A DNA stretch of 64,000 nucleotides from Arthrobacter sp. (lineage in GTDB: Bacteria; Actinomycetota; Actinomycetes; Actinomycetales; Micrococcaceae). The first letter of the stretch is position 1; each line of letters starts with the position of its first letter. Below the pieces are notes generated by a model. That model worked only from the letters and a program-made list of their open reading frames with translations. It searched no databases and had not been told where the DNA came from. This document shows positions 43,593 to 52,785 of the stretch, in pieces. Made by a program: the position numbers and the translations under genes. Location of the stretch: the NCBI GenBank assembly GCA_031277795.1, contig JAITLQ010000015.1, positions 217,667 to 281,666 on the forward strand. The letters are read 5' to 3'.

Positions 43593-45083
43593 TCAGCCGA
43601 GCTTGATCGTCACCGTCTTGAGCTCGGTGTACGCCTCGACGCCCTCGCGGCCGTTCTCGCGGCCCCAGCCGGACATGCCGTAACCGCCGAACGGTAGCGC
43701 CGGGTCCATGCCGGCGGGCGTGTTGACGCGGACGTTGCCGGCCTGCAGGCCCTCGGCCAGGAGCAGCGCGCGGGAGATGTCCCGGGTGAAGACGAGCGAG
43801 TTGAGCCCGTACTCGTTGTCGTTGGCCATGGCCAGGACCTCCTCGATGGAGTCCTCGTCTCCGAACATCTGCGCCACGAGCACGGGGCCGAAGATCTCCT
43901 CCTTGACCACGCTGGCTTGCGGGTCCTCGATGAGCATGACGGTGGGCTGGATGAAGTAGCCCTCGCGCTCCGGCGCGGCGCCGCCCGTGACGATCGTGCC
44001 GCCGGCGGCAACGCCCTGGGCCAGGTAGTCGAGGACCTTGTCTCGCTGCACGGCGGAGACGAGCGGGCCCATCTGGGTGCCGGGCTCGGTGCCGGCGCCG
44101 AGCTTCATCGACTCGGCGATCGCCTTGATGCCGGCCACGACCTGATCGGCCACGTCGCGGTGCACGTACAGGCGAGATCCGGCGGCGCAGACCTGGCCGG
44201 AGTTGGCGAAGATCGCCTGCGCGGCACCGGGGATGGCGATGGAGAGATCGGCGTCGGGGTAGATCACCACGGGCGACTTGCCGCCCAGCTCGAGGCTGAT
44301 GCGCTTCAGGTCGTTCGACACGGTGCGCAGCAGGTGCTGGCCCACCGCGGTGGAGCCCGTGAAGGAGATCTTGTCCACGTCGGGGTGCTCGGCCAGGCGC
44401 TGGCCGGCCACGGAGCCCGGGCCGGGGATGATGTTGACGACGCCGGCGGGGATGCCGGCCTCGATCGCCAGCTGGCCCAGGCGCACGGCCGTGAGCGGGG
44501 TGAGCTCGGCGGGCTTCAGGACGGTGGTGCACCCGGCGGCCAACGCCGGGGCCAACTTGGACATGGCCAGCGTGAAAGGCACGTTCCACGGAACGATGAG
44601 GCCGGCCACGCCGATGGCCTGGCGGCGCGTGTACGCGTGCCACGTGCCGGGCAGGGACATGTCGCGCGTCTCGCCGTTGAGCTTGGTGGCCCAGCCGGAC
44701 TGGTAGCGCAGGATGTCGATGCCCTGGCGGATCTCGAAGTCGCGCGCGATCGGCAGGGGCTTGCCGCAGTTCAGCGACTCCAAGAGGGCGATCTCCTCGA
44801 TGTTTTCCTCGAGCAGATCGGCCCAGCGCTGCATGAGCGCGGCGCGGCGCGAGGGCGCCAGCTTGCTCCAGCAGCCGTCGTCGAACGCGGTGCGCGCGGC
44901 GGCCACGGCGGCGTCCACGTCTTCCGCGGTGGCGCTCGTGGCGCGGGCCAGGACCTCGCCCGTGGACGGGTTCATGACGTCGATGACGGCGCCGCGCCCC
45001 GCCACCTCCTCGCCGTTGATGAGCAGGGGAAGCGGCGCGTCCAGAAGGGCGGGTCGCACGGGGGCGGTGCTGGTCAGGGTCAT
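43593..45083 (-). CDS. Aldehyde dehydrogenase (phenylacetaldehyde/betaine-aldehyde group)
   Basis: A 496-residue ALDH has IVPWNVPFTLAMSKLAPALAAG, Glu265 in LELGGKSP, nucleophile Cys299 in NSGQVCAAGSRLYV and PFGGYGMSGWGRENG at the C-terminus. The GQVCAAGSR stretch is shared by phenylacetaldehyde dehydrogenases, but betaine-aldehyde or other hydrophobic aldehydes remain possible. GGGAGAG precedes the ATG. It is divergent from the ABC importer operon. Confidence 0.9.
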   Translation of the reverse strand: MTLTSTAPVRPALLDAPLPLLINGEEVAGRGAVIDVMNPSTGEVLARATSATAEDVDAAVAAARTAFDDGCWSKLAPSRRAALMQRWADLLEENIEEIALLESLNCGKPLPIARDFEIRQGIDILRYQSGWATKLNGETRDMSLPGTWHAYTRRQAIGVAGLIVPWNVPFTLAMSKLAPALAAGCTTVLKPAELTPLTAVRLGQLAIEAGIPAGVVNIIPGPGSVAGQRLAEHPDVDKISFTGSTAVGQHLLRTVSNDLKRISLELGGKSPVVIYPDADLSIAIPGAAQAIFANSGQVCAAGSRLYVHRDVADQVVAGIKAIAESMKLGAGTEPGTQMGPLVSAVQRDKVLDYLAQGVAAGGTIVTGGAAPEREGYFIQPTVMLIEDPQASVVKEEIFGPVLVAQMFGDEDSIEEVLAMANDNEYGLNSLVFTRDISRALLLAEGLQAGNVRVNTPAGMDPALPFGGYGMSGWGRENGREGVEAYTELKTVTIKLG

Positions 45084-45172
45084 ATCTCTCCCTTGCTGGA
45101 ACGCGTCGTGAGCAATTCACGCCGCTGTGACTCTTGCCACATCATCATAGCCTAGATACATTGCTTGCCAAG

Positions 45173-45185
45173 GAATGCATTCTTG
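45173..45185. promoter_or_regulatory. GAATGCATTC palindrome between ALDH and ABC importer
   Basis: A 10-base perfect palindrome (45173-45182) overlaps TTCTTG (45180-45185), in the A/T-richer divergent promoter region; candidate operator for one or both transcription units. Confidence 0.35.
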
Positions 45186-45289
45186 TGGCGGTGATGCACA
45201 GAATGCGACCGGCGTCAGCAGACGCGGCCCCACGCACCGGGGCACCACCCGCAGCGGCACCCCAGCCGCAGACCCAGCAGGAGTCAACG

Positions 45290-46297
45290 ATGACCACTCG
45301 CCGACAGTTCATGGCCCGCTCCATGACGGTGGCCGCCATCGCGGCAGCAGCAAGCCTCGGCCTCAGCGCCTGCGGTTCGGGCTCCACGCCCGCCGCGTCA
45401 GAGGGCGGCGTCACCCAGCTCAAGGTGGCCGTGGCCCCCATCCAGTTCGAGACCGCCTACCTGGCGCAGGAGAAGGGCTACTTCAAGGACGCCGGCCTCG
45501 ACGTGGAGATCGTCAACGGCGCCGACCCGGCCGCCCTCCTGGCCCAGGTCGTCTCCGGCGATGTGGACATCGCGATCGGTTCCTGGATCAACGTGGCCAC
45601 CTCCGTGGCCCAGGGCGTGCCGGTCCAGGTCATCGGCGGCAACGGCATGGTGGACCCGGAAGCCGATAACTCCGGCGTCCTCGTCCCCAAGGACTCCGGC
45701 ATCACCGAGCTCAAGCAGCTCGAGGGCAAGACCATCGGCGTGGTGGGCGTGAAGTCGGGCGGCGACATCCCCGTGCTCCAGGCCCTCGAAGCCGCCGGCG
45801 TCTCCGTCGACTCCGTCAAGGAGGTCGCGATCCCGTATTCGGGCATGGAGGCCGCCTTGGAGCAGAAGACCGTCGACGCCGTCGTCCCGGCCGATAGCTT
45901 CTACCACCAGATGCAGGAGAAGGGCTACGTGTCCATCTCCTCGCCGGTCAAGGAGTTCCAGGCCAACATGCCCGTGACGGTCTGGACCGCACAGAAGGCC
46001 TGGCTGGGGCAGAACGGCCCCACCGCCGAGAAGTTCCTCGGCGCCATGGAGAAGGCCGTGGCCGACTACAACGACCCCAACAACCTCGAGGCGGTCCGCG
46101 CGGTCTACGCCAAGGTCAACCAGGCGGACATCTCGAAGGCCCCCAAGAGCTTCGTGCCCGCCGACGTCACCTTCAACGTGGCCGAGGCCCAGGCGGGCAT
46201 CGACGCCATGGAGCACTTCGGCCTGCTGAAGAAGTCGATCAAGGTCGACGAGGTCCTGTGGGACAAGGCCCCGCGCCGCGAGGCCGCCGGCAAGTAG
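45290..46297 (+). CDS. ABC transporter substrate-binding lipoprotein (NMT1/SsuA/TauA-like)
   Basis: A 335-residue lipoprotein has a Tat-like or Sec N-terminus TTRRQFMARS and lipobox LSACG (about 25-29). The mature part has the NMT1-type start VAVAPIQFETAYLAQEKGYFKDAGLDVEIV and ALLAQVVSGDVDIAIGS, typical of nitrate/sulfonate/taurine-type binding proteins. Such proteins also serve aromatic acids, pyrimidine precursors and sulfonates, so the ligand is open. CAGGAG precedes the ATG. First gene of a four-part importer operon. Confidence 0.9.
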   Translation: MTTRRQFMARSMTVAAIAAAASLGLSACGSGSTPAASEGGVTQLKVAVAPIQFETAYLAQEKGYFKDAGLDVEIVNGADPAALLAQVVSGDVDIAIGSWINVATSVAQGVPVQVIGGNGMVDPEADNSGVLVPKDSGITELKQLEGKTIGVVGVKSGGDIPVLQALEAAGVSVDSVKEVAIPYSGMEAALEQKTVDAVVPADSFYHQMQEKGYVSISSPVKEFQANMPVTVWTAQKAWLGQNGPTAEKFLGAMEKAVADYNDPNNLEAVRAVYAKVNQADISKAPKSFVPADVTFNVAEAQAGIDAMEHFGLLKKSIKVDEVLWDKAPRREAAGK

Positions 46298-46305
46298 CCC
46301 CACGT

Positions 46306-46350
46306 GAGGGGACGACGCCGCGGTGCGCGTCACCGCGCCGTCGTCCCCTC
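46306..46350. terminator. Hairpin between binding protein and permease
   Basis: Arms 46306-46325 and 46331-46350 match at 19 of 20 positions. Inside an operon it probably reduces read-through, keeping the binding protein in excess over the membrane parts. Confidence 0.6.
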
Positions 46351-46382
46351 GCCTCCACCTCACCGTTCACGGGAGAAGCTTC

Positions 46383-47159
46383 ATGAACCCCACGCTTTCG
46401 CGGCCGGCCTGGCTGCTGCTGGCCCGGCTCGGCGCCGTCGCGCTGATCCTGGCGCTCTGGCAGACGGTGGTCTCCGCCGGCCTGCTGCCCTCCATGGTCC
46501 CCGGCATCGCCGACGTCGCCAGCGCCATCGTGACCTCGCTGAGCAACCCGCTCTTCTGGGGCGCCCTGGGCCGCACCCTGCTCGCCGCGCTGGCCGGCTG
46601 GATGATCGCCACCGTGGTGGGCGTGGTTCTCGGCCTGCTGATCGGCTCCATCCGCTTCCTGGATCGCTCCACCTCGATCCTCATCGACTTCGGCCGCTCC
46701 TTCCCGGTGCTGGCCCTCATGCCCGTGGTCATCATGCTGCTGGGCTCCACCACCACCATGGAGATCGTGGTCGTGGCCCTCTCCGCCCTCTGGCCCGTCC
46801 TGGTCCAGACCATCTACGGCGCGCGCCGACAGGAGGCCGCCGTGGCCGACACCGTCGCCGTGTTCCGCATCCCCGCCGGCCTGCGCTTCCGCCGCGTGCT
46901 CCTGCCCGGCGCCATGCCGTTCATCGCCACCGGCGTGCGTATCTCCTCGGCCATCTCCATCCTCGTGGCCGTGGGCGTCGAGGTGATCTCGCAGGCGCCG
47001 GGCATCGGCCGCCAGATCACCCTCATGCAGCAGAACCAGCAGTGGGACGTGGCCTTCGCGTACCTCTTCTTCACCGGGCTGGTGGGCTGGGGCATCGCCG
47101 TTGGCCTGCAGAAGATCGAGGACAAGCTGCTCACCTGGAAGAGGCAGATGAATGACTAG
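46383..47159 (+). CDS. ABC transporter permease (first)
   Basis: A 258-residue inner-membrane permease with about six helices. The EAA loop, which contacts the ATPase, is DTVAVFRIPAGLRFRRVLLPGAMPFIATG (about 157-185). CGGGAGAAG precedes the ATG. Its 3' end overlaps the second permease by 8 bases. Confidence 0.9.
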   Translation: MNPTLSRPAWLLLARLGAVALILALWQTVVSAGLLPSMVPGIADVASAIVTSLSNPLFWGALGRTLLAALAGWMIATVVGVVLGLLIGSIRFLDRSTSILIDFGRSFPVLALMPVVIMLLGSTTTMEIVVVALSALWPVLVQTIYGARRQEAAVADTVAVFRIPAGLRFRRVLLPGAMPFIATGVRISSAISILVAVGVEVISQAPGIGRQITLMQQNQQWDVAFAYLFFTGLVGWGIAVGLQKIEDKLLTWKRQMND

Positions 47160-48090
47160 CGCAACCGCTCCCGCCTCCCCCGGGGACGTGGGCACCCAAG
47201 CCAACGGCACGACGTCGGGCACCGGCTCCCAGCCCTCCCGCGCCTCCCGGCGCGGGGCCTCGGGCGGCCGCGCCTCCGGTGGCCGTGCTTCCGGCGGCCG
47301 CCAGGCGGCTCCGCGGCGCAAGAAGCCTCCGACGGCGGCCGGCCAGCTCCTGCAGAGCACCTGGCTGATCGTGGTGGTCCTCGTGCTGTGGTGGGTCCTC
47401 TCCGCCCGGAGCACCAACTTCTTCATCCCGTCGCTGCAGCAGATTCTGGAGGCGCTCGGCACGGACCTCACGAACGGCGTCATCGCCGGGGGAGCCTTGT
47501 ATTCGCTCTCCAATCTCTTTGTTGGCCTCGCGATCGCGGTGGTGCTGGGCGTGGGGCTCGGCCTCGTGCTCGGCGAGGTCGGCTGGCTGCGGCGCGTGGT
47601 GGATCCCGTCATCCACTTCTTCCGCTGCATCCCGCAGGCGGCGCTCGTGCCGCTCATCATCGGCACGTTCGGGATCGGGCAGGGGCCCAAGATGGGCACC
47701 ATCGCGTTCGCATGCTTCTGGCCCATCCTGCTGAACACGATCGACGGCGTGCTGGGCGTGGAGCCCACCGTGCGGCACTTCTCCAAGGTCTACCGCGTGC
47801 CCAAACCGCTCTACTTCCGCCGCGTGGTGCTCCCGGCCGCGCTGCCGCAGATCGTGGCCGGCGTGCGCGTGGCCCTGCCGATCGGCATCACCGTCATGGT
47901 GGTCTCCGAAATGTTCGCCTCCACCGAGGGGCTCGGCTTCTACATCCTGAACTCCTCGGCCACGTTCCAGGTCCCGCAGACCTGGGCCGGCGCGCTGCTG
48001 GTGGGCGTGGTGGGCTACCTCCTCTCGGTGCTGTTCGTGTTCGCCGAGCGCCGCCTGCTGCGCTGGTACTACGCCTCCGGCGCCAAGTGA
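47152..48090 (+). CDS. ABC transporter permease (second)
   Basis: A 312-residue permease, larger than its partner because of a 60-residue polar N-terminus with three GGRAS-like repeats and a KK/RR patch; six helices follow. EAA loop: FSKVYRVPKPLYFRRVVLPAALPQIVAG (about 209-236). The two permeases presumably form a heterodimer. Start overlaps the first permease stop, so translation is coupled. Confidence 0.9.
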   Translation: MTSATAPASPGDVGTQANGTTSGTGSQPSRASRRGASGGRASGGRASGGRQAAPRRKKPPTAAGQLLQSTWLIVVVLVLWWVLSARSTNFFIPSLQQILEALGTDLTNGVIAGGALYSLSNLFVGLAIAVVLGVGLGLVLGEVGWLRRVVDPVIHFFRCIPQAALVPLIIGTFGIGQGPKMGTIAFACFWPILLNTIDGVLGVEPTVRHFSKVYRVPKPLYFRRVVLPAALPQIVAGVRVALPIGITVMVVSEMFASTEGLGFYILNSSATFQVPQTWAGALLVGVVGYLLSVLFVFAERRLLRWYYASGAK

Positions 48091-48203
48091 GCGCTGGGGT
48101 CGTGGGCGCTCTACCCTGCGCGGCCGGGTCGCCTTCCTTCCCTCCTTGTCGGCCGGTCGTTCCCGGCCCCTCCACTTCTCCTGACCACTTCTAAGGAGTC
48201 AGC

Positions 48204-49001
48204 ATGACCATCCAAGACAGCCCGGCGGCGGCCACCACGCACGTGATGCAGGTGCGCGGCATGAGCATGAGCTACGGCACCGGCGCGGCGTTCAATCCGA
48301 TCCTGCAGGACCTCGACCTCGACGTGGTGGCGGGGGAGTTCGTCTCCATCGTTGGCCCGTCCGGCGTGGGCAAGACGACCCTGCTGCGCTGCCTCTCCGG
48401 GCTGCTCACGCCGCAGGCCGGCACCATCACGGTCAGCGGCGACGAGGTCCACGGGCCCCACCCCGACCTGGCCGTGGTGTTCCAGGACTACTCCCGCTCG
48501 CTCATGCCGTGGATGACCACGCGCGAGAACGTGGCCTTCCCGCTGCAGGGCAAGGGCCTGGGCAAGGCCGAGCGCAACGCGCTGGCCGACGAGAACCTCG
48601 CTGCCGTCGGCCTGGCCGGCCAGGGGGACAAGTACCCCTGGGAGATGTCCGGCGGCATGCAGCAGCGCGTCGCGATCGCCCGCGCGCTGGCCTACCAGGC
48701 CAAGGTCCTGCTCATGGACGAGCCCTTCGCCTCCGTTGACGCGCAGACGCGCTTCGACCTCGAGGACCTCGTCCTCAAACTGCAGCACGAGCTGGGCGTG
48801 ACGATCCTGCTGGTCACGCACGACATCGACGAGGCGCTCTACCTGGCAGACAAGGTGGTCGTCATCGCCGAGAAGCCGGCCACCGTGGTTGACGTCATCG
48901 AAACGGGCTTCGGCGAGGACCGCGATCAGCTGGCCACCAAGGCCGACCCGCGCTTTGCCGAGGCGCGCGCCCGCATCATGCACCGCCTGAAGAAGGACTG
49001 A
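48204..49001 (+). CDS. ABC transporter ATP-binding protein
   Basis: A 265-residue ATPase of the nitrate/sulfonate/taurine class: Walker A GPSGVGKT (51-58), Q-loop VVFQDYSRSLMPW, signature SGGMQQRVAIARAL, Walker B VLLMDEP with Asp172/Glu173, and the H-loop VTHDIDEAL. AAGGAG precedes the ATG. Completes the importer and is followed after 5 bases by a zinc alcohol dehydrogenase gene, linking uptake to oxidation. Confidence 0.94.
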   Translation: MTIQDSPAAATTHVMQVRGMSMSYGTGAAFNPILQDLDLDVVAGEFVSIVGPSGVGKTTLLRCLSGLLTPQAGTITVSGDEVHGPHPDLAVVFQDYSRSLMPWMTTRENVAFPLQGKGLGKAERNALADENLAAVGLAGQGDKYPWEMSGGMQQRVAIARALAYQAKVLLMDEPFASVDAQTRFDLEDLVLKLQHELGVTILLVTHDIDEALYLADKVVVIAEKPATVVDVIETGFGEDRDQLATKADPRFAEARARIMHRLKKD

Positions 49002-49006
49002 TCACC

Positions 49007-50185
49007 GTGAGCGTTGAAGCGCGTGCCGTGCTGCTGTGCCCCGATGGCGGGGACCTGCGGTTGGCTTCTGTTCTGGTTTCCGAGCCGCTGGGCGCCGAGG
49101 TGCAGGTGGAGGTGCGCGCCGTGGGCGTGTGCCACTCCGATCTTCACCTGGTGGGCTTCCCCCACACAGGGCCGGTCATCCCCGGCCACGAGGTGGCCGG
49201 GGTGGTCACGGCCGTGGGGCCCGACGTCGCTTCGGTCGCCGTGGGAGACCACGTGGCGGTCACGCTCGTGGCGTGGTGTGGATCCTGCGCTGCGTGTGTT
49301 TCGGGGCAGAGCTATCGCTGCGAGAACCCGGGCGCGACGGCGCGTCCTGAGGGTGCCGGGCCGCGCTTGGCCTTGGCGGATGGAATGGCCGTTGCTGCTG
49401 GGTTCGGCGTGGGTGGCTTCGCCTCCTACGTGCTGGTCCATCGCAACCAGGTGGTGCGGGTTCCTTCCTCGCTTCCCTTTGAGCAGGCGGCCCTGCTGGG
49501 CTGCGGCACGCTGACCGGCGTGGGCGCTGTCTTGAATGGCGCGCGCGTGGAGGCCGGCGAGTCGGTGGTGGTGCTGGGCTGCGGCGGCGTTGGCCTGTCC
49601 GTGATCCAGGGCGCCGTGCTGGCCGGTGCCTCGCGGATCGTGGCGGTTGACCTGAACCAGGGTGCGGTGGATGCCGCCTTGTCCGTTGGAGCCACGGCCG
49701 GCGTGTGTGCGGCCGGGCTGTCCCCGGAGGAAACGGTGGAGGCGATCCGTGCCGCCGGTGTGGTGGCCGGGGCCGGTGTGCCCGGTGGCGAGGCGAATGC
49801 CGACGGCGGTTCCGCTGCTGGCGGCGTCGGGCTGGATCACGCCTTCGAGGTGGTGGGCCTGCCCGCCACGACCCGGCAGGCCGTGCGCTCGCTGCGCGTG
49901 GGCGGTCGGGCGCACCTGATCGGGCTGCACCGGCCGGGGAACCTGACGGAGCTTGACCTGATGCTGGACGTGATCCAGCCGCAGCGCGGTATCCAGGGGA
50001 TCTTCATGGGTCAGGCCTGTGTGCCGCGGGATGTGCCCCGCTACGCCGAGCTCGCACTGGCCGGGCGCCTGGACCTGGGCCGGTTGGTGGGGTCCACGGT
50101 CTCGCTGGGCGATGTGCCTTCGGCACTGGCGGCCCTGCGCTCCGGCGTGGTGGGCCGGACCGTGGTCACGGAGCTCGTGGCGTAA
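49007..50185 (+). CDS. Zinc-dependent alcohol dehydrogenase (first of three)
   Basis: A 392-residue medium-chain dehydrogenase. The catalytic zinc site uses Cys in VGVCHSDLH and the GHE motif (PGHEVAG); the structural zinc has four cysteines in WCGSCAACVSGQSYRCEN; the NAD fold is VLGCGGVGLSVIQGA. An extra Gly/Ala segment (about 255-275) makes it longer than its two neighbours. A GTG start 5 bases after the ABC ATPase stop places it in the importer operon. It resembles NAD/mycothiol- or aryl-alcohol dehydrogenases; substrate unknown. Confidence 0.88.
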   Translation: MSVEARAVLLCPDGGDLRLASVLVSEPLGAEVQVEVRAVGVCHSDLHLVGFPHTGPVIPGHEVAGVVTAVGPDVASVAVGDHVAVTLVAWCGSCAACVSGQSYRCENPGATARPEGAGPRLALADGMAVAAGFGVGGFASYVLVHRNQVVRVPSSLPFEQAALLGCGTLTGVGAVLNGARVEAGESVVVLGCGGVGLSVIQGAVLAGASRIVAVDLNQGAVDAALSVGATAGVCAAGLSPEETVEAIRAAGVVAGAGVPGGEANADGGSAAGGVGLDHAFEVVGLPATTRQAVRSLRVGGRAHLIGLHRPGNLTELDLMLDVIQPQRGIQGIFMGQACVPRDVPRYAELALAGRLDLGRLVGSTVSLGDVPSALAALRSGVVGRTVVTELVA

Positions 50186-50264
50186 GGCCCTCCGCGCCGG
50201 CCCTCCACGTATTCGGCTGCCGGCCGTCCCTGTTGGGCAGCTCGTGCCCACCCCTCCACGTTTT

Positions 50265-50302
50265 CGGACAAACTCCTCGCTTTCGGCGGGGGAGTTTGTC
50301 CG
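50265..50302. repeat. 12-base perfect inverted repeat
   Basis: Arms 50265-50276 and 50291-50302 with a 14-base loop. Part of the gene-free stretch 50186-50496 and possibly the terminator of the first dehydrogenase. Confidence 0.55.
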
Positions 50303-50339
50303 TTTTCGTTGCCCCTTCGGCCGCGCGCACCCTGCGCTC

Positions 50340-50411
50340 CAGAAAACCGCGCCCTCCTGAACAATCCGTGCACTCGAGGACGCGGATTGTTCAGCGCGGC
50401 TCGGTTTTCTG
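50340..50411. repeat. Nested inverted repeat (possible palindromic element)
   Basis: Inner arms 50357-50368 and 50383-50394 are perfect; outer CAGAAAACCG/CGGTTTTCTG (50340-50349, 50402-50411) close the structure. The A/T-rich outer arms are unlike the GC-only terminators elsewhere in the window. Confidence 0.5.
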
Positions 50412-50496
50412 AGCGGTGACCGATGTAGGGACGGAGGAGTCCCTGGCCGCAGCAGCGACCGGGGGCTCTCGCGTACGTCGTAGAACGCGGCAGCGC

Positions 50497-51585
50497 TCAG
50501 AACCGCGTGATCACGCCACGCGCCACGCCGCCGGCCTTAATGCGCTCATAGCCAGCGTCGATCTCGTCGAGTCCCAGCTCGTGGGAGACCAGCTCGGCCA
50601 GCTTGAAACGGCCCTGCAGGTACAGGTCGGCGAACATCGGGATGTCCACCTTGATGGTGGAGGAGCCCATGGAGACGCCGCGGATGCCCTTCTGCTTGCC
50701 CATGAGGTCGCCGAAGGGCGTGACCTCGATCGTGGAGCCGGGCTGGTGCACGCCGATGAGGAAGGCGGTGCCGCCCACGCCCAGCATCGCGATGGCCTGC
50801 TCGGTCGTGGCCTTCAGGCCAATCACCTCAAACGCGTGGGAGACGCCGCCGCGCGTCAGCTCACGCACCGCGGCCACGGTGTCACCCGTGCCGAGGATCG
50901 CGTCGGTCGCGCCGAAGTCCTTGGCCATCTCCAGCTTGGCGGGGTCGAGGTCAATGGCGATGATGCGCGAGGCGCCGGCCAGCGCCGCGCCCTGGATGAC
51001 GTTGAGGCCCACGCCGCCGCAGCCGATCACGGCCACGGTGTCGCCGGGGCGCAGGCGCGCGGTGTTGATCGCAGCACCCGCACCGGTCACCACGCCGCAG
51101 CCCAGCAGCGCGGCATGCGCAAAGGGAATCTCGGCGGGCACGGCCACCACGTTGCGGGTGTGCACCAGGACGCGCTCGGCAAAGCCGCCCACGCCCATGA
51201 ACTGAGTCAGCGGGGCGCCGTCGAGCGTCAACCGAGCCGGAGCCCCGGCCGGGCGCGCCGTGGCGGCGGGGAAGGTGCACTGGAACTGGCGGCCCGTGAT
51301 GCACGCGGCGCAGACGCCGCAGGAGTGCACCCCGGAGGTCACCACGGTGTCGCCGGGCTTCACGTCCACCACGCGCTCGCCGGCGGCGAGCACCACGCCG
51401 GAGACCTCGTGGCCCAGCACGGCGGGCATGGGGAAGCCGACGTTGTTGCGGGCCACGTGCAGATCGGAGTGGCACAGGCCGGAGGCGCGCACCTCGATCA
51501 ACACCTCTTCGGGCCCGGGATTGTCCAGGGTGACGTCCGTGACCTCGAACGGCTGACCAACACCGGCGATGACCGCTGCGCGCAT
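50497..51585 (-). CDS. Zinc-dependent alcohol dehydrogenase (second of three)
   Basis: A 362-residue medium-chain dehydrogenase with catalytic-zinc motifs ASGLCHSDLHV and LGHEVSG. The structural site CGVCAACITGRQFQC holds four cysteines, and the NAD site is VIGCGGVGLNVIQGA. The ATG at 51585 follows GAGGAGG. It is divergent from the third copy with a shared A/T-rich promoter. The three dehydrogenases are clear paralogs (shared GVGLxVIQGAxLAGAxxI core) but well diverged, so probably functionally distinct. Confidence 0.9.
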   Translation of the reverse strand: MRAAVIAGVGQPFEVTDVTLDNPGPEEVLIEVRASGLCHSDLHVARNNVGFPMPAVLGHEVSGVVLAAGERVVDVKPGDTVVTSGVHSCGVCAACITGRQFQCTFPAATARPAGAPARLTLDGAPLTQFMGVGGFAERVLVHTRNVVAVPAEIPFAHAALLGCGVVTGAGAAINTARLRPGDTVAVIGCGGVGLNVIQGAALAGASRIIAIDLDPAKLEMAKDFGATDAILGTGDTVAAVRELTRGGVSHAFEVIGLKATTEQAIAMLGVGGTAFLIGVHQPGSTIEVTPFGDLMGKQKGIRGVSMGSSTIKVDIPMFADLYLQGRFKLAELVSHELGLDEIDAGYERIKAGGVARGVITRF

Positions 51586-51621
51586 GAATTTCCTCCTCGT
51601 CATGGGGTGACGTACGCCACT

Positions 51622-51656
51622 CAAGAAAATATAATCACGTCTGAACTACATTTTCT
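51622..51656. promoter_or_regulatory. Divergent promoter/operator between second and third dehydrogenases
   Basis: AGAAAAT/ATTTTCT (51624-51630, 51650-51656) is an inverted repeat around a TATAAT -10 (51630-51635) pointing toward the third dehydrogenase. CAAGAA followed by ATATAATC also occurs in the 61.25 kb promoter. Confidence 0.55.
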
Positions 51657-51690
51657 AGCGCGGGCCCGTCACGGGTCGTCAGGAGCCACC

Positions 51691-52773
51691 ATGCAGGCAG
51701 CACTCATCACCCGACTCGACGGCAGCTTTGAGCTGGGCGACGTGGACATCGACACCCCGCGCGGGGCCGAGGTGCTGGTCGAGGTGAAGGCCGCCGGCCT
51801 CTGCCACTCCGACTTCCTCGTCGCCACCCTGGATCGCGGCCGCGAGCTCCCGCTCGTCGCCGGCCACGAGATGGCCGGCGTCGCCGTTGGCCTCGGCCCC
51901 GACGTCACGGACCTGGAGATCGGCGACCACGTCGTCGCCACCGAGATCGACTTCTGCGGCCGCTGCGCCGCCTGCCGCGCCGGCCAGCCCTACCGCTGTC
52001 AGAACCCGGCAGCGGTCCGCCGCCCGGACGGCGCCCCCGCCCGCCTGAGCTCTCTCACCGGCACCGTCAACGCGTTCGGCGTGGCCGGTTTCGCCGAGCG
52101 CACCCTCCTGCACCAGAACAAGCTCGTGCGCATCCCCAAGGACGTCCCCTTCGAGAAGGCCGCCGTCCTCGGCTGCGCCGTCTCCACGGGCATGGGCGCC
52201 GTCCTCAACACCGCCGCCGTCCGCCCGGGCGAGACCGTCGCCGTGGTGGGCCTCGGTGGTATCGGCCTCAACGCGATCCAGGGCGCCGCCCTGGCCGGCG
52301 CGCGCACCATCATCGGCGTCGACCTCCAGCCGTCCAAGCTGGAACTCGCCACCGAGAAGTTCGGCGCCACGCACGCCTTCAACGCTGCAGACGACGTCGC
52401 CACCGCCGTCCGCGAACTCACCGGCGGCGGCGTCGACCACGTCTTCGAGGCCATCGGCCTCGGCGTCACCCAGCGCCAGGCGCTCGAGCTCGCGCGGGTG
52501 GGCGGCTCGGTCAACCTCATCGGCATCCCGCAGGGCGCCCCGCTCGAGTTCTCCGTCATGCGGGACCTGCTCATGACCCAGCGCACCCTGCGCGGCGTGT
52601 ACATGGGCTCCTCGGATCCGCGCCGCGACATCCCGTTCTACGCCGACCTCTACCTGCAGGGTCGCCTCAACCTCGACGACCTCGTGGCCTCCACCGTCTC
52701 GCTCGGCGAGATCGGCGAGGCGTACGCGCGCCAGGAGGGTGGCGCGATCGCCCGCACGGTGGTCGCGCTCTAG
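51691..52773 (+). CDS. Zinc-dependent alcohol dehydrogenase (third of three)
   Basis: A 360-residue medium-chain dehydrogenase with AAGLCHSDFLV, AGHEMAG, structural-zinc cysteines in CGRCAACRAGQPYRCQN and NAD fold VVGLGGIGLNAIQGA. AGGAG precedes the ATG. Oxidation of an alcohol generated in the pathway, feeding one of the two aldehyde dehydrogenases, is the likely role. Confidence 0.9.
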   Translation: MQAALITRLDGSFELGDVDIDTPRGAEVLVEVKAAGLCHSDFLVATLDRGRELPLVAGHEMAGVAVGLGPDVTDLEIGDHVVATEIDFCGRCAACRAGQPYRCQNPAAVRRPDGAPARLSSLTGTVNAFGVAGFAERTLLHQNKLVRIPKDVPFEKAAVLGCAVSTGMGAVLNTAAVRPGETVAVVGLGGIGLNAIQGAALAGARTIIGVDLQPSKLELATEKFGATHAFNAADDVATAVRELTGGGVDHVFEAIGLGVTQRQALELARVGGSVNLIGIPQGAPLEFSVMRDLLMTQRTLRGVYMGSSDPRRDIPFYADLYLQGRLNLDDLVASTVSLGEIGEAYARQEGGAIARTVVAL

Positions 52774-52785
52774 CATTTCCAATGC

